Assembly (NCBI GenBank): GCA_036660175.1
Contig: JAVXBD010000002.1
Span: forward strand, 5,833-69,832
DNA: 64,000 nucleotides
Direction: 5' to 3'
DNA from: Christensenella sp036660175
Lineage (GTDB): Bacteria > Bacillota > Clostridia > Christensenellales > Christensenellaceae
The notes beneath the pieces were generated by a model. That model worked only from the letters and a program-made list of their open reading frames with translations, did not search any database and was not told the DNA's origin. Positions within the stretch are counted from its first letter, which is position 1. Each line of letters starts with the position of its first letter. Both the position numbers and the translations under genes were made by a program. Below are positions 46,132 to 56,221 of this stretch, one piece after another.

Positions 46132-49100
46132 TTAGAAATCAAAAAGGCTTAGCTGATTGGTTTGCGAAAGTCCAATTAACGTACCCATTTTTTGCATTTC
46201 TTCAATGACCGAGACCGATAGTTTTGCTCTCTTTCTTAAATCCTCAATAGAAAGAAAATCAGCGACTTCACGTTCCAATACAATACTTTTTGCAGCATTA
46301 GCACCCAATCCCGGAACAGATAAAAACGGGAGTCTAATGCTTTCATCTTCTATTAAAAACTTTACTGCATCTGATTTTTTAAGATCGACAGGCAAAAAAT
46401 GAATCCCCCGCAAATACATCTCACATGCAACTTCTAACATACTCGCCATGTTTTTTTCATTTGCAGTAAGCTGATTTCCTTTATTTTCAAATAACTGCCA
46501 ATTTTTTTTAATATCTTCAATGCCATTCAGTACATAAGATGAATCAAAATCATTCGAACGCACTGTAAAATATGCTGCATAAAACGCTTGTGGATAATGC
46601 ACCTTACAATAAGCAATTCTATATGCCATAATAACATATGCCACTGCATGTGCTTTTGGAAACATATATTTGATTTTTTTACAGGATTCAATAAACCATT
46701 CCTTGATGTTTGCATCTGCTAATGCCTTTTTATCGTCCTCGCTAAATCCATTCTTTGCTACTTTCCCTTTTCTGACATTTTCCATAATGAAAAACGCCGT
46801 ACGCTTTTCGACACCACGTGCAACTAAATAATTCATAATATCATCTCTGGTACAAATCGCTTCTTTCAATGTACAAACACCGTTCTTGATGAGGTCCTGA
46901 GCATTGCCAAGCCATACATCTGTACCATGGGAAAGCCCGCTTATACGAACGATTTCTGCCATAGAGGTAGGCATCGTATCAATCAACATTTGCCGTACAA
47001 ACTTTGTGCCAAATTCAGGAATTCCCAGTGTTCCTGTCTGAATCCCTAATAATTGTGATGGCTTTAAATGCAGTGGCTCTAAACCAGAGAAAAGCTGCAT
47101 CGTTGGTTTATCGTCTAAAGGGATTGTCAGCGGATCCATACCCGTCATATCCTGCAAAATTCTAATAACAGTCGGTACATCATGTCCTAAAATATCAAGT
47201 TTAATCAAAATATCGTGCATCGAATTAAAATCCAAGTGCGTGGTCACTGTTTCTGCATCTTGAGAATCCGCAGGTTTTTGAATCGGCGTAAACTCGTAAA
47301 TCTCTCTGTCTGCTGGCACAATTACAATGCCTCCAGGGTGCTGTCCAGTGGTTTTTTTAACGCCTGAAACCCCCTGAACCAAACGATTAATTTCTGCTTC
47401 ATTGGCATACGTCCCTGTCTGATCCAAAAACTTTTTCACATATCCATAGGCAATCTTATCTTTTATTGCACTGATTGTTCCTGCTCTAAATACGTGATCC
47501 TTGCCAAATAGCACCTCCGTATATTTATGTGCAACGCTTTGATATTCGCCAGAGAAGTTTAGGTCAATATCTGGAACTTTATCTGCATTAATTCCTAAAA
47601 AAACTTCAAATGGAATATCATATCCGTCTTTATGATAGGGTGTCTGACAAATTGGGCATACCGCATCAGGCAAATCTACACCGCAGGAATATTGTTCCGT
47701 ATCCACATCAAAATCAGAATGCTTACAGTTTGGACATACATAATGCGGTGGTAAAGGATTCACTTCTGTAATCCCCGTCATTGTTGCCGCAAGACTAGAG
47801 CCTACCGATCCTCGTGAACCTACCAAATAGCCATCTTCTAAGGATTTTTTTACCAATCTATGCGCACTGTAATACAACACAGAAAATCCATGTCCTACAA
47901 TGGAATCCAGTTCTCTTTTTAGACGTGCCTCGACAATTTCAGGCAAAGGATCGCCATATCTTTCTTTTGCTGTTTGATAGGCAAGTTCTGTTATTTTTTC
48001 AGCAGCGCCATCAATGCTCGGCATAGCTGTTTCTGATTGGAAAAGTTCAATTTCTTCCGTCATATCCGCAATTAAATTTGTATTTTCCACCACAACTTCA
48101 TATGCTTTCTTTTCTCCTAAATATTCAAATTCTTTGAGCATTTCATCGGTTGTACGCAAATACAAAGGTGGTTGTGTAGTATCGGAATATCCTAACACTT
48201 GAAATATAATTCGTCTAAAATACTCTTCATGCGGATCCAAAAAATGAACATCACAGGTTGCAGCGACAGGTTTTTTGAGTTTTTCTCCAAGCTCAACGAT
48301 ACGCTTATTAAACGCACGAATATCCTGCATATTTGTAACCATTCCCTCACGCACCATAAATTCGTTGTTTTGTTCTGGCTGAATTTCAAGATAATCATAG
48401 AATTTTGCAATTTCTATAAGTCTTTCTTCACTTGCGCCCTTGACCATTGCAGAATAAAGCTCGCCAGCCTCACATGCCGAGCCAATAATTAAACCTTCTC
48501 TATGCTGTTCAATTAAACTTTTTGGCATACGTGGTTTTTTATAAAAATAGTCAATATGTGCATGCGAAATCAGCTTGTACATATTGCGCAGTCCACGTTT
48601 ATTTTTGCATAAAATAATAGTATGATAAGCATGACTGTTTTTGTGATTTGCCTTTTTTGAGAACAGCACGTTTACTTCCTTCATATCATGTGCATTGTTT
48701 TTTTTAAACTCTCCAAAGCAGCGCAGCATAATTTCCGCTGTGCATATCGCATCATTTACCGCTCTATGGTGGTCAAGATATATCTTTAAGTGCTGAGCAA
48801 CCGCATTTAATCTGTAACTTTTGAGCATTGGATATGCAAGTCTGCACAAAGCAATGGAATCAATCACTTTGTTATGATATTCAATTCCAATTTTCTTTGA
48901 ATGATGAAAAATAAATTTGGTATCAAATTCAGCGTTATGTGCAACCAATACAGCATTTTCTCCACAAAACTCTTTGAAAGCCCTTAAGGCTTGCTCGGGT
49001 AATGGCGCATCTTTTACCATATCATCTGTGATGCCTGTCAATCCAACAATCTTAGCAGGAATAGGATTTGCAGGTCTTACAAATGTCTGAAATTGTTCTG

Positions 49101-50424
49101 TTTGTTTACCATTTATAATCCGTACCGCTCCAATTTCTGTAATATCACAGTTAATGTGCGACAATCCTGTTGTTTCAATATCAAACACAACATATTCATC
49201 GTCAAAACTAAGAGGCTCATTAGAGTTATATAACTTGTCCTCATCGTCAATCATATAGGCTTCCACACCATATATAATTTTAATTCCACTTGCTTTTGCA
49301 GCATTAGCCGCATCAGGGAATGCCTGTACCACACCATGATCAGTGATGGCAATGGCTTTATGTCCCCAGCTCGCCGCACGGCGCACAATATCTCCCACAT
49401 CGCTTACAGCATCTTGCGCAGACATTTGTGTATGTGTGTGAAGCTCCACACGCTTGCATGGTGCATTATCCTGTCTTGCCTTATGATTTGATTTTTGAAT
49501 ATTCTTCACTTTAATCGTATTATCTTTTTCAAATGTATCTGTATCATAATCGCCAGATACTACTACCCACTGTCCTTTTTTAGGCGCATCAAATTTTGAT
49601 TTATATTTTTGCCCTTCAATAAAAAAGCAAGTCACACTTGCGGTATAATCACAAACAACAAATTTATGCTTGATAAATTCACCATCTTTTAATTCCCTAT
49701 CTTCCGTATATACAACTTCACCCTCAATACAGCATTTTTCGCCTATTTGTAAATTGCATGCTTGCATAATCTCACTTCCACGTACAGATTTTTGCGTAAA
49801 GGAAGATGCTGTCTTTTTTGCTGGAAAATCATTTTCTGTATGATTCATTGTTTTATTTGATAATTTTTTAGGCGTTGGCGGCGGCTGTACTGTCTTGCTC
49901 AAATCTTCTTCTGGCACATATTCGCTCTTTGTATCCGCATTTACATGATAGCGCACCGATACGCTTAACCCATAAGATTCCAATAAATATTTTTGAATGA
50001 TACTTGAAATGTCCATTGTGCAAAAAACAGTTTCCGCCATCTGTGTTTCAAGTGTAATTTCAACAAATTTATTTCCTTGTATTTCAATCTTTGCAGACGA
50101 AATAAAAGGTAAAATAGTTGGCTGCATCATCACTGCCACATCTTTGCAGTATTTTTCAAATTTTGACTGATTCGCAACAAATTCCATAACAAAATCAGTC
50201 TGATAAATAAAAATTGCAATTCCCTTATCGCACAGTTCACATAACTTTGCTTTCAACTTCAAAAAATCAAAGGGTTTTAGATGTTTTGTCGTGACAAAAT
50301 AAACCTCCAGCAAATTTTCTTTTGCCGCATATTCAACACGATCAAATTTAATTTTGCTGTTTAAGCTGGTATCATCTTCAATTTTTTTTAAAACTTTTGA
50401 TAATTCTTTGATTTGTGCATTCAC
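46132..50424 (-). CDS. polC: DNA polymerase III alpha subunit, PolC type
   Basis: PolC is the main replicative polymerase of low-GC Gram-positives. The 1430-residue protein has an OB-fold region (about 225-310), a PHP domain split by the exonuclease (PHP start ELHTHTQMSAQD at about 327), the 3'-5' exonuclease with VVFDIETTGLS (about 410), a zinc motif (CPNC and CPIC) and the catalytic PDIDLNFSGEYQ at about 951. The start is GTG, overlapping ispG by 4 bases; GAGGG precedes it. It is the only clear GTG start in the window. Confidence 0.98.
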   Translation of the reverse strand: MNAQIKELSKVLKKIEDDTSLNSKIKFDRVEYAAKENLLEVYFVTTKHLKPFDFLKLKAKLCELCDKGIAIFIYQTDFVMEFVANQSKFEKYCKDVAVMMQPTILPFISSAKIEIQGNKFVEITLETQMAETVFCTMDISSIIQKYLLESYGLSVSVRYHVNADTKSEYVPEEDLSKTVQPPPTPKKLSNKTMNHTENDFPAKKTASSFTQKSVRGSEIMQACNLQIGEKCCIEGEVVYTEDRELKDGEFIKHKFVVCDYTASVTCFFIEGQKYKSKFDAPKKGQWVVVSGDYDTDTFEKDNTIKVKNIQKSNHKARQDNAPCKRVELHTHTQMSAQDAVSDVGDIVRRAASWGHKAIAITDHGVVQAFPDAANAAKASGIKIIYGVEAYMIDDEDKLYNSNEPLSFDDEYVVFDIETTGLSHINCDITEIGAVRIINGKQTEQFQTFVRPANPIPAKIVGLTGITDDMVKDAPLPEQALRAFKEFCGENAVLVAHNAEFDTKFIFHHSKKIGIEYHNKVIDSIALCRLAYPMLKSYRLNAVAQHLKIYLDHHRAVNDAICTAEIMLRCFGEFKKNNAHDMKEVNVLFSKKANHKNSHAYHTIILCKNKRGLRNMYKLISHAHIDYFYKKPRMPKSLIEQHREGLIIGSACEAGELYSAMVKGASEERLIEIAKFYDYLEIQPEQNNEFMVREGMVTNMQDIRAFNKRIVELGEKLKKPVAATCDVHFLDPHEEYFRRIIFQVLGYSDTTQPPLYLRTTDEMLKEFEYLGEKKAYEVVVENTNLIADMTEEIELFQSETAMPSIDGAAEKITELAYQTAKERYGDPLPEIVEARLKRELDSIVGHGFSVLYYSAHRLVKKSLEDGYLVGSRGSVGSSLAATMTGITEVNPLPPHYVCPNCKHSDFDVDTEQYSCGVDLPDAVCPICQTPYHKDGYDIPFEVFLGINADKVPDIDLNFSGEYQSVAHKYTEVLFGKDHVFRAGTISAIKDKIAYGYVKKFLDQTGTYANEAEINRLVQGVSGVKKTTGQHPGGIVIVPADREIYEFTPIQKPADSQDAETVTTHLDFNSMHDILIKLDILGHDVPTVIRILQDMTGMDPLTIPLDDKPTMQLFSGLEPLHLKPSQLLGIQTGTLGIPEFGTKFVRQMLIDTMPTSMAEIVRISGLSHGTDVWLGNAQDLIKNGVCTLKEAICTRDDIMNYLVARGVEKRTAFFIMENVRKGKVAKNGFSEDDKKALADANIKEWFIESCKKIKYMFPKAHAVAYVIMAYRIAYCKVHYPQAFYAAYFTVRSNDFDSSYVLNGIEDIKKNWQLFENKGNQLTANEKNMASMLEVACEMYLRGIHFLPVDLKKSDAVKFLIEDESIRLPFLSVPGLGANAAKSIVLEREVADFLSIEDLRKRAKLSVSVIEEMQKMGTLIGLSQTNQLSLFDF

Positions 50425-51488
50425 TTTTGCTGTTCCCTCTCATCAACGAACTCCGTAATCATACGCTTTAACTCTCGAAGAATGTCAAACTCGTCAACTT
50501 TTTTAATGGTTTTCCCATGACTAAAAAGAAGTGCCTCTCCTCTGCCGCCTGCAATACCAATATCTGCCTCTCGTGCTTCGCCAGGTCCATTTACAGCACA
50601 CCCCATCACAGCAATTTTAAGCGGTATTTTAATATTTTGAGTAAATATCTCAATGCTGCTTGCAATCTTTTCTATATCCAGTGAGCATCTTGCACAAGTC
50701 GGACACGAAATAATTTCAACACCTGCCTGCATTTTTCCGCAGTTTTTTAAAATATCACGTGCCGCATATACTTCCTGTACAGGCTCGCCCGTAATAGAAA
50801 CACGAATCGTATCTCCAATTCCCTCTAAAATCAGAACCCCTAATGCAATCGACGATTTTACAATTGAATTTTTATAAGTCCCTGCCTCTGTCACTCCAAG
50901 ATGCAAAGGATAATGAATTAACTTTGAAATCTTTCTGTATGCCTCAATACAAATCGGCACATTAGAGGATTTGATGGATACAACAATGTCTTCAAACTTA
51001 GCTTTTTCAAGAATTCGTATATTTTCAAGAGCGCTTTGTATCAATGCTTCAGCAGTAGGTCCGCCAAATTTATTCAGGATTTCTTTTGAAAGCGACCCTG
51101 CATTTGCTCCTACTCTGATAGGAATATGGTGTGCTTTAGCGGCATCAACAACCTGCATAATTTTATCTTCACTGCCAATATTCCCTGGATTTATTCTGAT
51201 TTTATCTGCTCCATTTTCAATTGCACACAGTGCAATTTGATAATCAAAATGCACATCTGCCACAAACGGAATAGATATTTGTTCTTTTATTTTCGAGATA
51301 CACTTCGCACAGTCCACATCATAAATCGCACTTCGCACAATATCGCATCCCGCTTTTTCCAATGCCAAAATCTGTGCAACAGTGTCTTTGATTTTCTTGG
51401 TATCTGTGTTTGTCATCGACTGTATTAGTATTGGATTATTCGCACCAATTGCTATATTTCCAATTTTCACTTCATTCGTTTTCATCAT
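50421..51488 (-). CDS. ispG: 4-hydroxy-3-methylbut-2-en-1-yl diphosphate synthase IspG
   Basis: IspG is the Fe-S enzyme of the MEP isoprenoid pathway making HMBPP. The 355-residue protein has an N-terminal TIM barrel and the C-terminal cluster Cys in CPTCARC and GCAVNGPGEA. GGAG lies 5 bases before two adjacent ATGs. With dxr it gives two MEP steps in this locus. The dxr-rseP-ispG-polC order is typical for Clostridia. Confidence 0.97.
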   Translation of the reverse strand: MMKTNEVKIGNIAIGANNPILIQSMTNTDTKKIKDTVAQILALEKAGCDIVRSAIYDVDCAKCISKIKEQISIPFVADVHFDYQIALCAIENGADKIRINPGNIGSEDKIMQVVDAAKAHHIPIRVGANAGSLSKEILNKFGGPTAEALIQSALENIRILEKAKFEDIVVSIKSSNVPICIEAYRKISKLIHYPLHLGVTEAGTYKNSIVKSSIALGVLILEGIGDTIRVSITGEPVQEVYAARDILKNCGKMQAGVEIISCPTCARCSLDIEKIASSIEIFTQNIKIPLKIAVMGCAVNGPGEAREADIGIAGGRGEALLFSHGKTIKKVDEFDILRELKRMITEFVDEREQQK

Positions 51489-51535
51489 CTTATCTCCATC
51501 AATCAGATTTACAAAACACTTTCCTATTTATTATA

Positions 51536-52558
51536 TCACGTAACCATTCTGAAAATATCCTGAAATATTAAATAAATAGATAATCCAAAAATTAATACAA
51601 TCCCAATTGTATTTAATATTCCTACAAGCTTTTCTGATGCAGGTTTTTTTCGGATACCTTCAATTGCATACAAAACAATTTTCCCGCCATCCAACGCAGG
51701 AATGGGAAGCAAGTTGACAATAGCAAGATTGATGCTGAGCATGGCACTTAGCGCTAATATTGGCTGTATACCATATTGCACTGCTGAGCCTACAACACCT
51801 ACAACACCAACTATACCCGTCAAATTTTCAATTCCCTGCCACATAAAGAACAGCCTGCCAAGCGTCATCAATATTTCACGCATCATCAAAAACAGCCACT
51901 TAAAGCTAAGCACAATTGCCTCAAAAAAACCATATGTTTTGGGTGTCATGGCCATTTGTATGCCTGTTAACTTCTGACCATCTGCTGTTTCCTCCATATA
52001 TGGAATATCAAAACGAATCTTTTCACCATTGCGGTCTACCGTTAACGCAAGTGTATCCCCTTTTTCTTTTTTGTACACATCCTGCATATCCATTGAAAAA
52101 TCAACAGCTACACCGTTCATGTTTGTAATGACATCGCCCTGCATCACGCCAGCTTCATAAGCAGTCGTATTTTCGCCAACCGCTGATATAACTGGAACAG
52201 CATCGCCAAAGCTCATAAGCATCACAGCAGTTATAACAATGGCCAAAAGCACATTCATAAGAGGCCCTGCAATAATCGTCAAGAGCCTGCTTTTTAGGCT
52301 TGCTGCACGAAAATCTCCCTCGATTGCTTCTTTTTCCTCGTCATCAGCAAACTTTACAAAACCGCCTATAAAGAAAGGACGTATGGAAAACTCTGTACCA
52401 CTACGATACCATTTGATGAGTTTAGGTCCAAAGCCAATCGCAAATTCAGAGACCTTAATCCCTCGCTTTTTCGCAACTATATAATGTCCAAATTCGTGTG
52501 CAACCACAAGTGCAGTAAGTACAAGCAGCGTGACTACGATACTGATAAATATCCGCAA
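51536..52558 (-). CDS. rseP: Site-2 protease RseP
   Basis: RseP is an intramembrane zinc protease that cuts anti-sigma factors and remnant signal peptides. The 340-residue protein has HEFGH at residues 21-25 in the first membrane helix, one PDZ domain (about 110-190) and LLPIPALDGGK near the last helices. The start is TTG with GGAGG 7 bases upstream. It lies 1 base after dxr. Confidence 0.96.
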   Translation of the reverse strand: MRIFISIVVTLLVLTALVVAHEFGHYIVAKKRGIKVSEFAIGFGPKLIKWYRSGTEFSIRPFFIGGFVKFADDEEKEAIEGDFRAASLKSRLLTIIAGPLMNVLLAIVITAVMLMSFGDAVPVISAVGENTTAYEAGVMQGDVITNMNGVAVDFSMDMQDVYKKEKGDTLALTVDRNGEKIRFDIPYMEETADGQKLTGIQMAMTPKTYGFFEAIVLSFKWLFLMMREILMTLGRLFFMWQGIENLTGIVGVVGVVGSAVQYGIQPILALSAMLSINLAIVNLLPIPALDGGKIVLYAIEGIRKKPASEKLVGILNTIGIVLIFGLSIYLIFQDIFRMVT

Positions 52559-52559
52559 A

Positions 52560-53708
52560 TTAATTCCTCCGTCTATGTAAGATATATTCTCTTACTTCTT
52601 TATCCAAAGACAGGATTTGCTCTATATTCTGCGGCTGTACGCCAAAAAACTTTTGCATACTATCTTCAATGATTTCATGAATCTCTCCAAATTTTATGCT
52701 ATCATGTAAATAGCAGTCAACCGCTACCTCATTTGCCACGTTATAAACAGCAGTAGTTTTTGATTCGATTGCGTCATATGCAAGTTTCAAGCAAGGGAAT
52801 CTATCCAAATCTGGCTCAATAAAATCCAATTGACTAATTTCATAAAAATTAAGTGGTTTATTAAGCGGAAATGCTCTCATTTTAGGAAATAACAATGCTT
52901 TTTGGATGGGCAGCCGCATATCTACAGGTCCTAATTGTGCCAATACAGAACTATCCTTAAACTCTATCATAGAATGCACCAAACTTTGTGGATGAACCAC
53001 TACTTTAATGTGTTCACCTGCTGTTTTATACATATAATGTGCTTCTATTACTTCTAAACCTTTGTTTGCCAAAGATGCAGAGTCAATTGTTATTTTTTGT
53101 CCCATTTTCCATTTTGGATGATTAAGCGCATTTTTTTTGGGCGCATCATAAATCTTTTCTTTATCCCAATACAAAAAAGGTCCGCCCGATGCTGTAATCC
53201 AGATGTTTTCAACTTTTGAAACATCATAGGTATCATTCAAACACTGAAAAATAGCAGAATGCTCGCTATCAACAGGCAACACGATAGTACCCGTTTCATC
53301 AATCATTTTACGTGTAACATCTGCACCGCAAACAAGTGATTCTTTGTTTGCCAATGCAACAGTAATCTTGTTTTTTAGACATTCTTCAAATGCAGGAAGC
53401 CCCGCAATACCCAGCACTGCCAAAAGAACAATATCTGGATTTCCAGCCGTACAAGCCCGCACCAAAGCATCTTTTCCATGTAATATTTTCGCATCATAAC
53501 AAATCATGCTCTTCAACTTTATAATATCTGCATTTCCTGTTATTGCAACATATTCAGGTCTTAAATCATTTGCTATTTTTGCCAAATCTTGTATATTTTC
53601 ATGTGCCGAAATACAAACAACATTCATATCATCTGGATAAGCATGCACAATTTCCTTAGTCTGCATACCAATTGAGCCAGTAGCTCCAAGTATTGTAATA
53701 TTTTTCAA
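52560..53708 (-). CDS. dxr: 1-deoxy-D-xylulose 5-phosphate reductoisomerase
   Basis: Dxr makes MEP from DXP, the first committed isoprenoid step, target of fosmidomycin. The 382-residue protein has the NADPH motif GATGSIG, PVDSEHSAIFQC and the active-site loop ASGGPF. The start is TTG with AGGAG upstream. It lies between cdsA and rseP. Confidence 0.97.
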   Translation of the reverse strand: MKNITILGATGSIGMQTKEIVHAYPDDMNVVCISAHENIQDLAKIANDLRPEYVAITGNADIIKLKSMICYDAKILHGKDALVRACTAGNPDIVLLAVLGIAGLPAFEECLKNKITVALANKESLVCGADVTRKMIDETGTIVLPVDSEHSAIFQCLNDTYDVSKVENIWITASGGPFLYWDKEKIYDAPKKNALNHPKWKMGQKITIDSASLANKGLEVIEAHYMYKTAGEHIKVVVHPQSLVHSMIEFKDSSVLAQLGPVDMRLPIQKALLFPKMRAFPLNKPLNFYEISQLDFIEPDLDRFPCLKLAYDAIESKTTAVYNVANEVAVDCYLHDSIKFGEIHEIIEDSMQKFFGVQPQNIEQILSLDKEVREYILHRRRN

Positions 53709-53721
53709 ATCACTTCTCCTA

Positions 53722-54564
53722 CTATAAAATATGTAAAAACGCTAATATAAATACAATTGGAATACAAAAAATTACGCTGTCAATTCTGTCTAATATACCA
53801 CCATGTCCTGGCAGTAACTTACCAAAATCTTTAATATCCAGCGCTCTTTTGATAAAAGATGCCGATAAATCTCCGATTTGAGAGATTGCCGCAAGCAATG
53901 CACCAACAATTGTATAAATAATAATATTCCCCACTGTATATCCCAGCAAATAGACAATCAGACACACAATAAGTGCGCCAATCACTCCGCCAGCGATACC
54001 TGCAACGCTTCCTACAATGGTTTTTTTAGGGCTAATTGTCGGGCAAAGTTTTTTCTTTCCAAAAGATTTTCCGAAAAAATAAGCAAGCGTATCACTTAAT
54101 AAGGCTGGAATAAATACCATAGCAAACATGGCAAACATCTGTCCATAATTGGCAATATTACCTATAATCAGCAGATAAAACATTACAAAAAACAACTGTG
54201 GATAGATAAACGTAAAGATTGTGTGCATTACACTATCTGCAGAATATTCTTTTGAAAATATTGCAATGATAAATGCCGCAATACACAAAATCACAAATAA
54301 CATAATCATATACACAGGCATATTTTGTGCAATTGTGCGGTTATAGTATGCAAGCAAAAACACAACTGCGGACATTGCCGCAAAAACATATGAAACGCTT
54401 TTGATGACGGATTTTCCGCTTGTGCTCATCGCACGAACAAGTTCAAACTGGCTAAACAATGCCAATGCAACAACAAGCAAAACCATCACCCAGCTTTGCA
54501 AAAACAAGGCAAGAGCGATAATCATAATAATTGGAATGGAAACCAGTATTCTTTTAAGCATCAT
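53722..54564 (-). CDS. cdsA: Phosphatidate cytidylyltransferase
   Basis: CdsA makes CDP-diacylglycerol for phospholipid synthesis. The 280-residue protein is polytopic (about eight helices) and has the signature SPKKTIVGSVAG with the terminal GHGGILDRIDS. The ATG overlaps the uppS stop by 4 bases. uppS-cdsA-dxr is a conserved order. Confidence 0.96.
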   Translation of the reverse strand: MMLKRILVSIPIIMIIALALFLQSWVMVLLVVALALFSQFELVRAMSTSGKSVIKSVSYVFAAMSAVVFLLAYYNRTIAQNMPVYMIMLFVILCIAAFIIAIFSKEYSADSVMHTIFTFIYPQLFFVMFYLLIIGNIANYGQMFAMFAMVFIPALLSDTLAYFFGKSFGKKKLCPTISPKKTIVGSVAGIAGGVIGALIVCLIVYLLGYTVGNIIIYTIVGALLAAISQIGDLSASFIKRALDIKDFGKLLPGHGGILDRIDSVIFCIPIVFILAFLHIL

Positions 54565-55334
54565 AGCCCTCCGTAACGTCTATTTCTTTTTTGAAATTCT
54601 ATCAGTGCTTTGGTATACTCCGCTTCATCAAAATCTGGCCAATAAGTATCTGTAAAATATAGTTCTGCATATGCAAGCTGATATAGCAGATAATTGGAAA
54701 GCCGCAGTTCCCCACTTGTACGAATCATAAAGTCAGGATCTGTCTGCCCTGCTGTTTCAAGATGCTCTGAAATAAACTGCTCTGTAATATCATCAACCAT
54801 GCACTTATTTGCAAGCACATCAGCTGCAATTTGTTTCACCGCACCTGTAATTTCCGTTCTTGAGCCATAATTCAATGCAATATTTACTGTAAGTCCAGTA
54901 TTCTTTGCTGTTTTTTGTTTTGCATTCTCAAGAACTTCGATTACTTCTTTGGGCAGCTTCGTAATATCACCTATTGTTTTAAATATTACATTTTTTTTAT
55001 GCATTTCGTCAAGTTCTTTGTGTAAATATTCTATTAACAATCCCATCAATGCGCCCACTTCGGCTTTGGGACGCTTCCAATTTTCTGTTGAAAACGCATA
55101 TAATGTCAAATATTCTATGCCAATATCAGAGCTCATTGTAATGATTGTTTTGACTTTTTCCATGCCTGCACGATGTCCTGCCACACGTGGTAAAAAGCGT
55201 TTTTTTGCCCAGCGTCCATTTCCATCCATAATAATAGCAACGTGTTTCGGAAGCTGCTCTAAATCTAACTCTTGCAAATCAATTTTCTTTTTTTTAGAAA
55301 ATAATCCCAATGAATGTACTCCTTTACTCTCCAT
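54561..55334 (-). CDS. uppS: Undecaprenyl diphosphate synthase (isoprenyl transferase)
   Basis: UppS elongates farnesyl-PP to the C55 lipid carrier for wall synthesis. The 257-residue protein has IIMDGNGRWA with the catalytic Asp, YAFSTENWKRP and IRTSGELRLSN. The N-terminus has about 25 extra residues with a KKKK stretch. The upstream gap is only 54 bases and contains a terminator, so the promoter is not obvious. Confidence 0.97.
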   Translation of the reverse strand: MESKGVHSLGLFSKKKKIDLQELDLEQLPKHVAIIMDGNGRWAKKRFLPRVAGHRAGMEKVKTIITMSSDIGIEYLTLYAFSTENWKRPKAEVGALMGLLIEYLHKELDEMHKKNVIFKTIGDITKLPKEVIEVLENAKQKTAKNTGLTVNIALNYGSRTEITGAVKQIAADVLANKCMVDDITEQFISEHLETAGQTDPDFMIRTSGELRLSNYLLYQLAYAELYFTDTYWPDFDEAEYTKALIEFQKRNRRYGGL

Positions 55335-55368
55335 CTTTTAGTTATTCGACGTTTTTATCATTCGCACT

Positions 55369-55401
55369 AAAAACAATCCCAAGGAAACTTAGCCTTGGGA
55401 T
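55369..55401 (-). terminator. Terminator overlapping the end of the 66-residue gene
   Basis: ATCCCAAGG (55376-55384) pairs perfectly with CCTTGGGAT (55393-55401) around an 8-base loop, followed on the minus strand by TGTTTTT. The TAA stop codon of the small gene (55391-55389) lies in the loop, so a ribosome at the stop would cover the hairpin. Confidence 0.88.
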
Positions 55402-55589
55402 GTCTGTTTCGTTTTAAACTTACAAACTGTTAGTTTATAGATGCCGTTTTGTATCTGCACCCTAACAATTCTATTTGAATCCGCATCGTCATACGGCTTA
55501 TGCGATATATATTCCTGTATTTCATATGGAATATTTTGCTTTTTAAGAAAAGCCACCGCCGATTCTATTTCTAATCCTAACAAGGTCAT
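55389..55589 (-). CDS. Uncharacterised 66-residue protein coupled to frr
   Basis: The 66-residue product starts at an ATG that overlaps the frr stop by 4 bases (ATGA) and ends inside a terminator. It begins MTLLGLEIESAVAFLKKQN and has a central charged YISHKPYDDADS region and a beta-like NRIVRVQIQNGIYKLTVCKF end. There is no signal peptide or membrane segment. Tight coupling and clean boundaries argue it is real. The composition looks like a compact alpha-beta fold. I do not recognise a family and assign no function. Confidence 0.7.
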   Translation of the reverse strand: MTLLGLEIESAVAFLKKQNIPYEIQEYISHKPYDDADSNRIVRVQIQNGIYKLTVCKFKTKQTSQG

Positions 55590-56161
55590 ACTTCCAGTAT
55601 TTCCTTTTCTTTTGAAGCTAAGCAAGCATTCACAAGTTCAATTTTTTTATCAGTAATGGTTTGTATCTCTTTTTCTAGATCATTATAATCATCTTCTGTA
55701 ACAATACTCGCCTTTTTATCTTTTTTAAAAGTTTCATTTGCATCACGGCGAATAGCACGAATAGCAATTTTTGCTTCCTCGCCCCTTTTTTTCACAATTT
55801 TTACAAGTTCCTGTCTTTTTTCTCCAGTGATTTCAGGAAAAACAAGCCGCACAACTTTTCCATCGTTAGAAGGATTAATTCCTAAATCCGATTTTTGTAT
55901 TGCTTTTTCAACTTCATGCAGCATTTTCGCATCCCACAAAGAGATAACAAGCATACGTGGCTCTGGAGATGACACATTTCCCACTTGCGGAATCGGTGTC
56001 ATCGTGCCATAATAATCTACCATAATGTGATCTAAGAGTTGGGCATTTGCCCTCCCTGCTCTAATATTCATAAGCTCATTTTTTAAAACAGCAATCGTTT
56101 TTTCCATTTTTTCATTGGCGATTGCTAGTGCTTTATGTTCTACTGCCATAATAAAATCCAT
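55586..56161 (-). CDS. frr: Ribosome recycling factor
   Basis: RRF with EF-G splits post-termination ribosomes. The 191-residue protein has RAGRANAQLLDHIMVDYYG and the C-terminal KDKKASIVTEDD typical of the family. Two close ATGs are possible: 56161 (6 bases after AGG) and 56149 (187 residues, nearer the family length, but about 12 bases from the ribosome site). It follows pyrH after a 122-base gap with small hairpins. Confidence 0.95.
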   Translation of the reverse strand: MDFIMAVEHKALAIANEKMEKTIAVLKNELMNIRAGRANAQLLDHIMVDYYGTMTPIPQVGNVSSPEPRMLVISLWDAKMLHEVEKAIQKSDLGINPSNDGKVVRLVFPEITGEKRQELVKIVKKRGEEAKIAIRAIRRDANETFKKDKKASIVTEDDYNDLEKEIQTITDKKIELVNACLASKEKEILEV

Positions 56162-56184
56162 TCCTTTCCTAATCATGATAAAGT

Positions 56185-56221
56185 GTATTTCGAGGAATAC
56201 AGCATAGATCTTTGCCTATGC
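56185..56221 (-). other. Two adjacent hairpins in the frr leader
   Basis: GTATT/AATAC (56185-56200) and GCATAG/CTATGC (56202-56221) lie side by side upstream of frr. On the minus strand TTTGC and GCAAA could pair as an alternative to the second stem, so two exclusive folds are possible. No T-run is present. Whether this controls frr is unknown. Confidence 0.4.
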
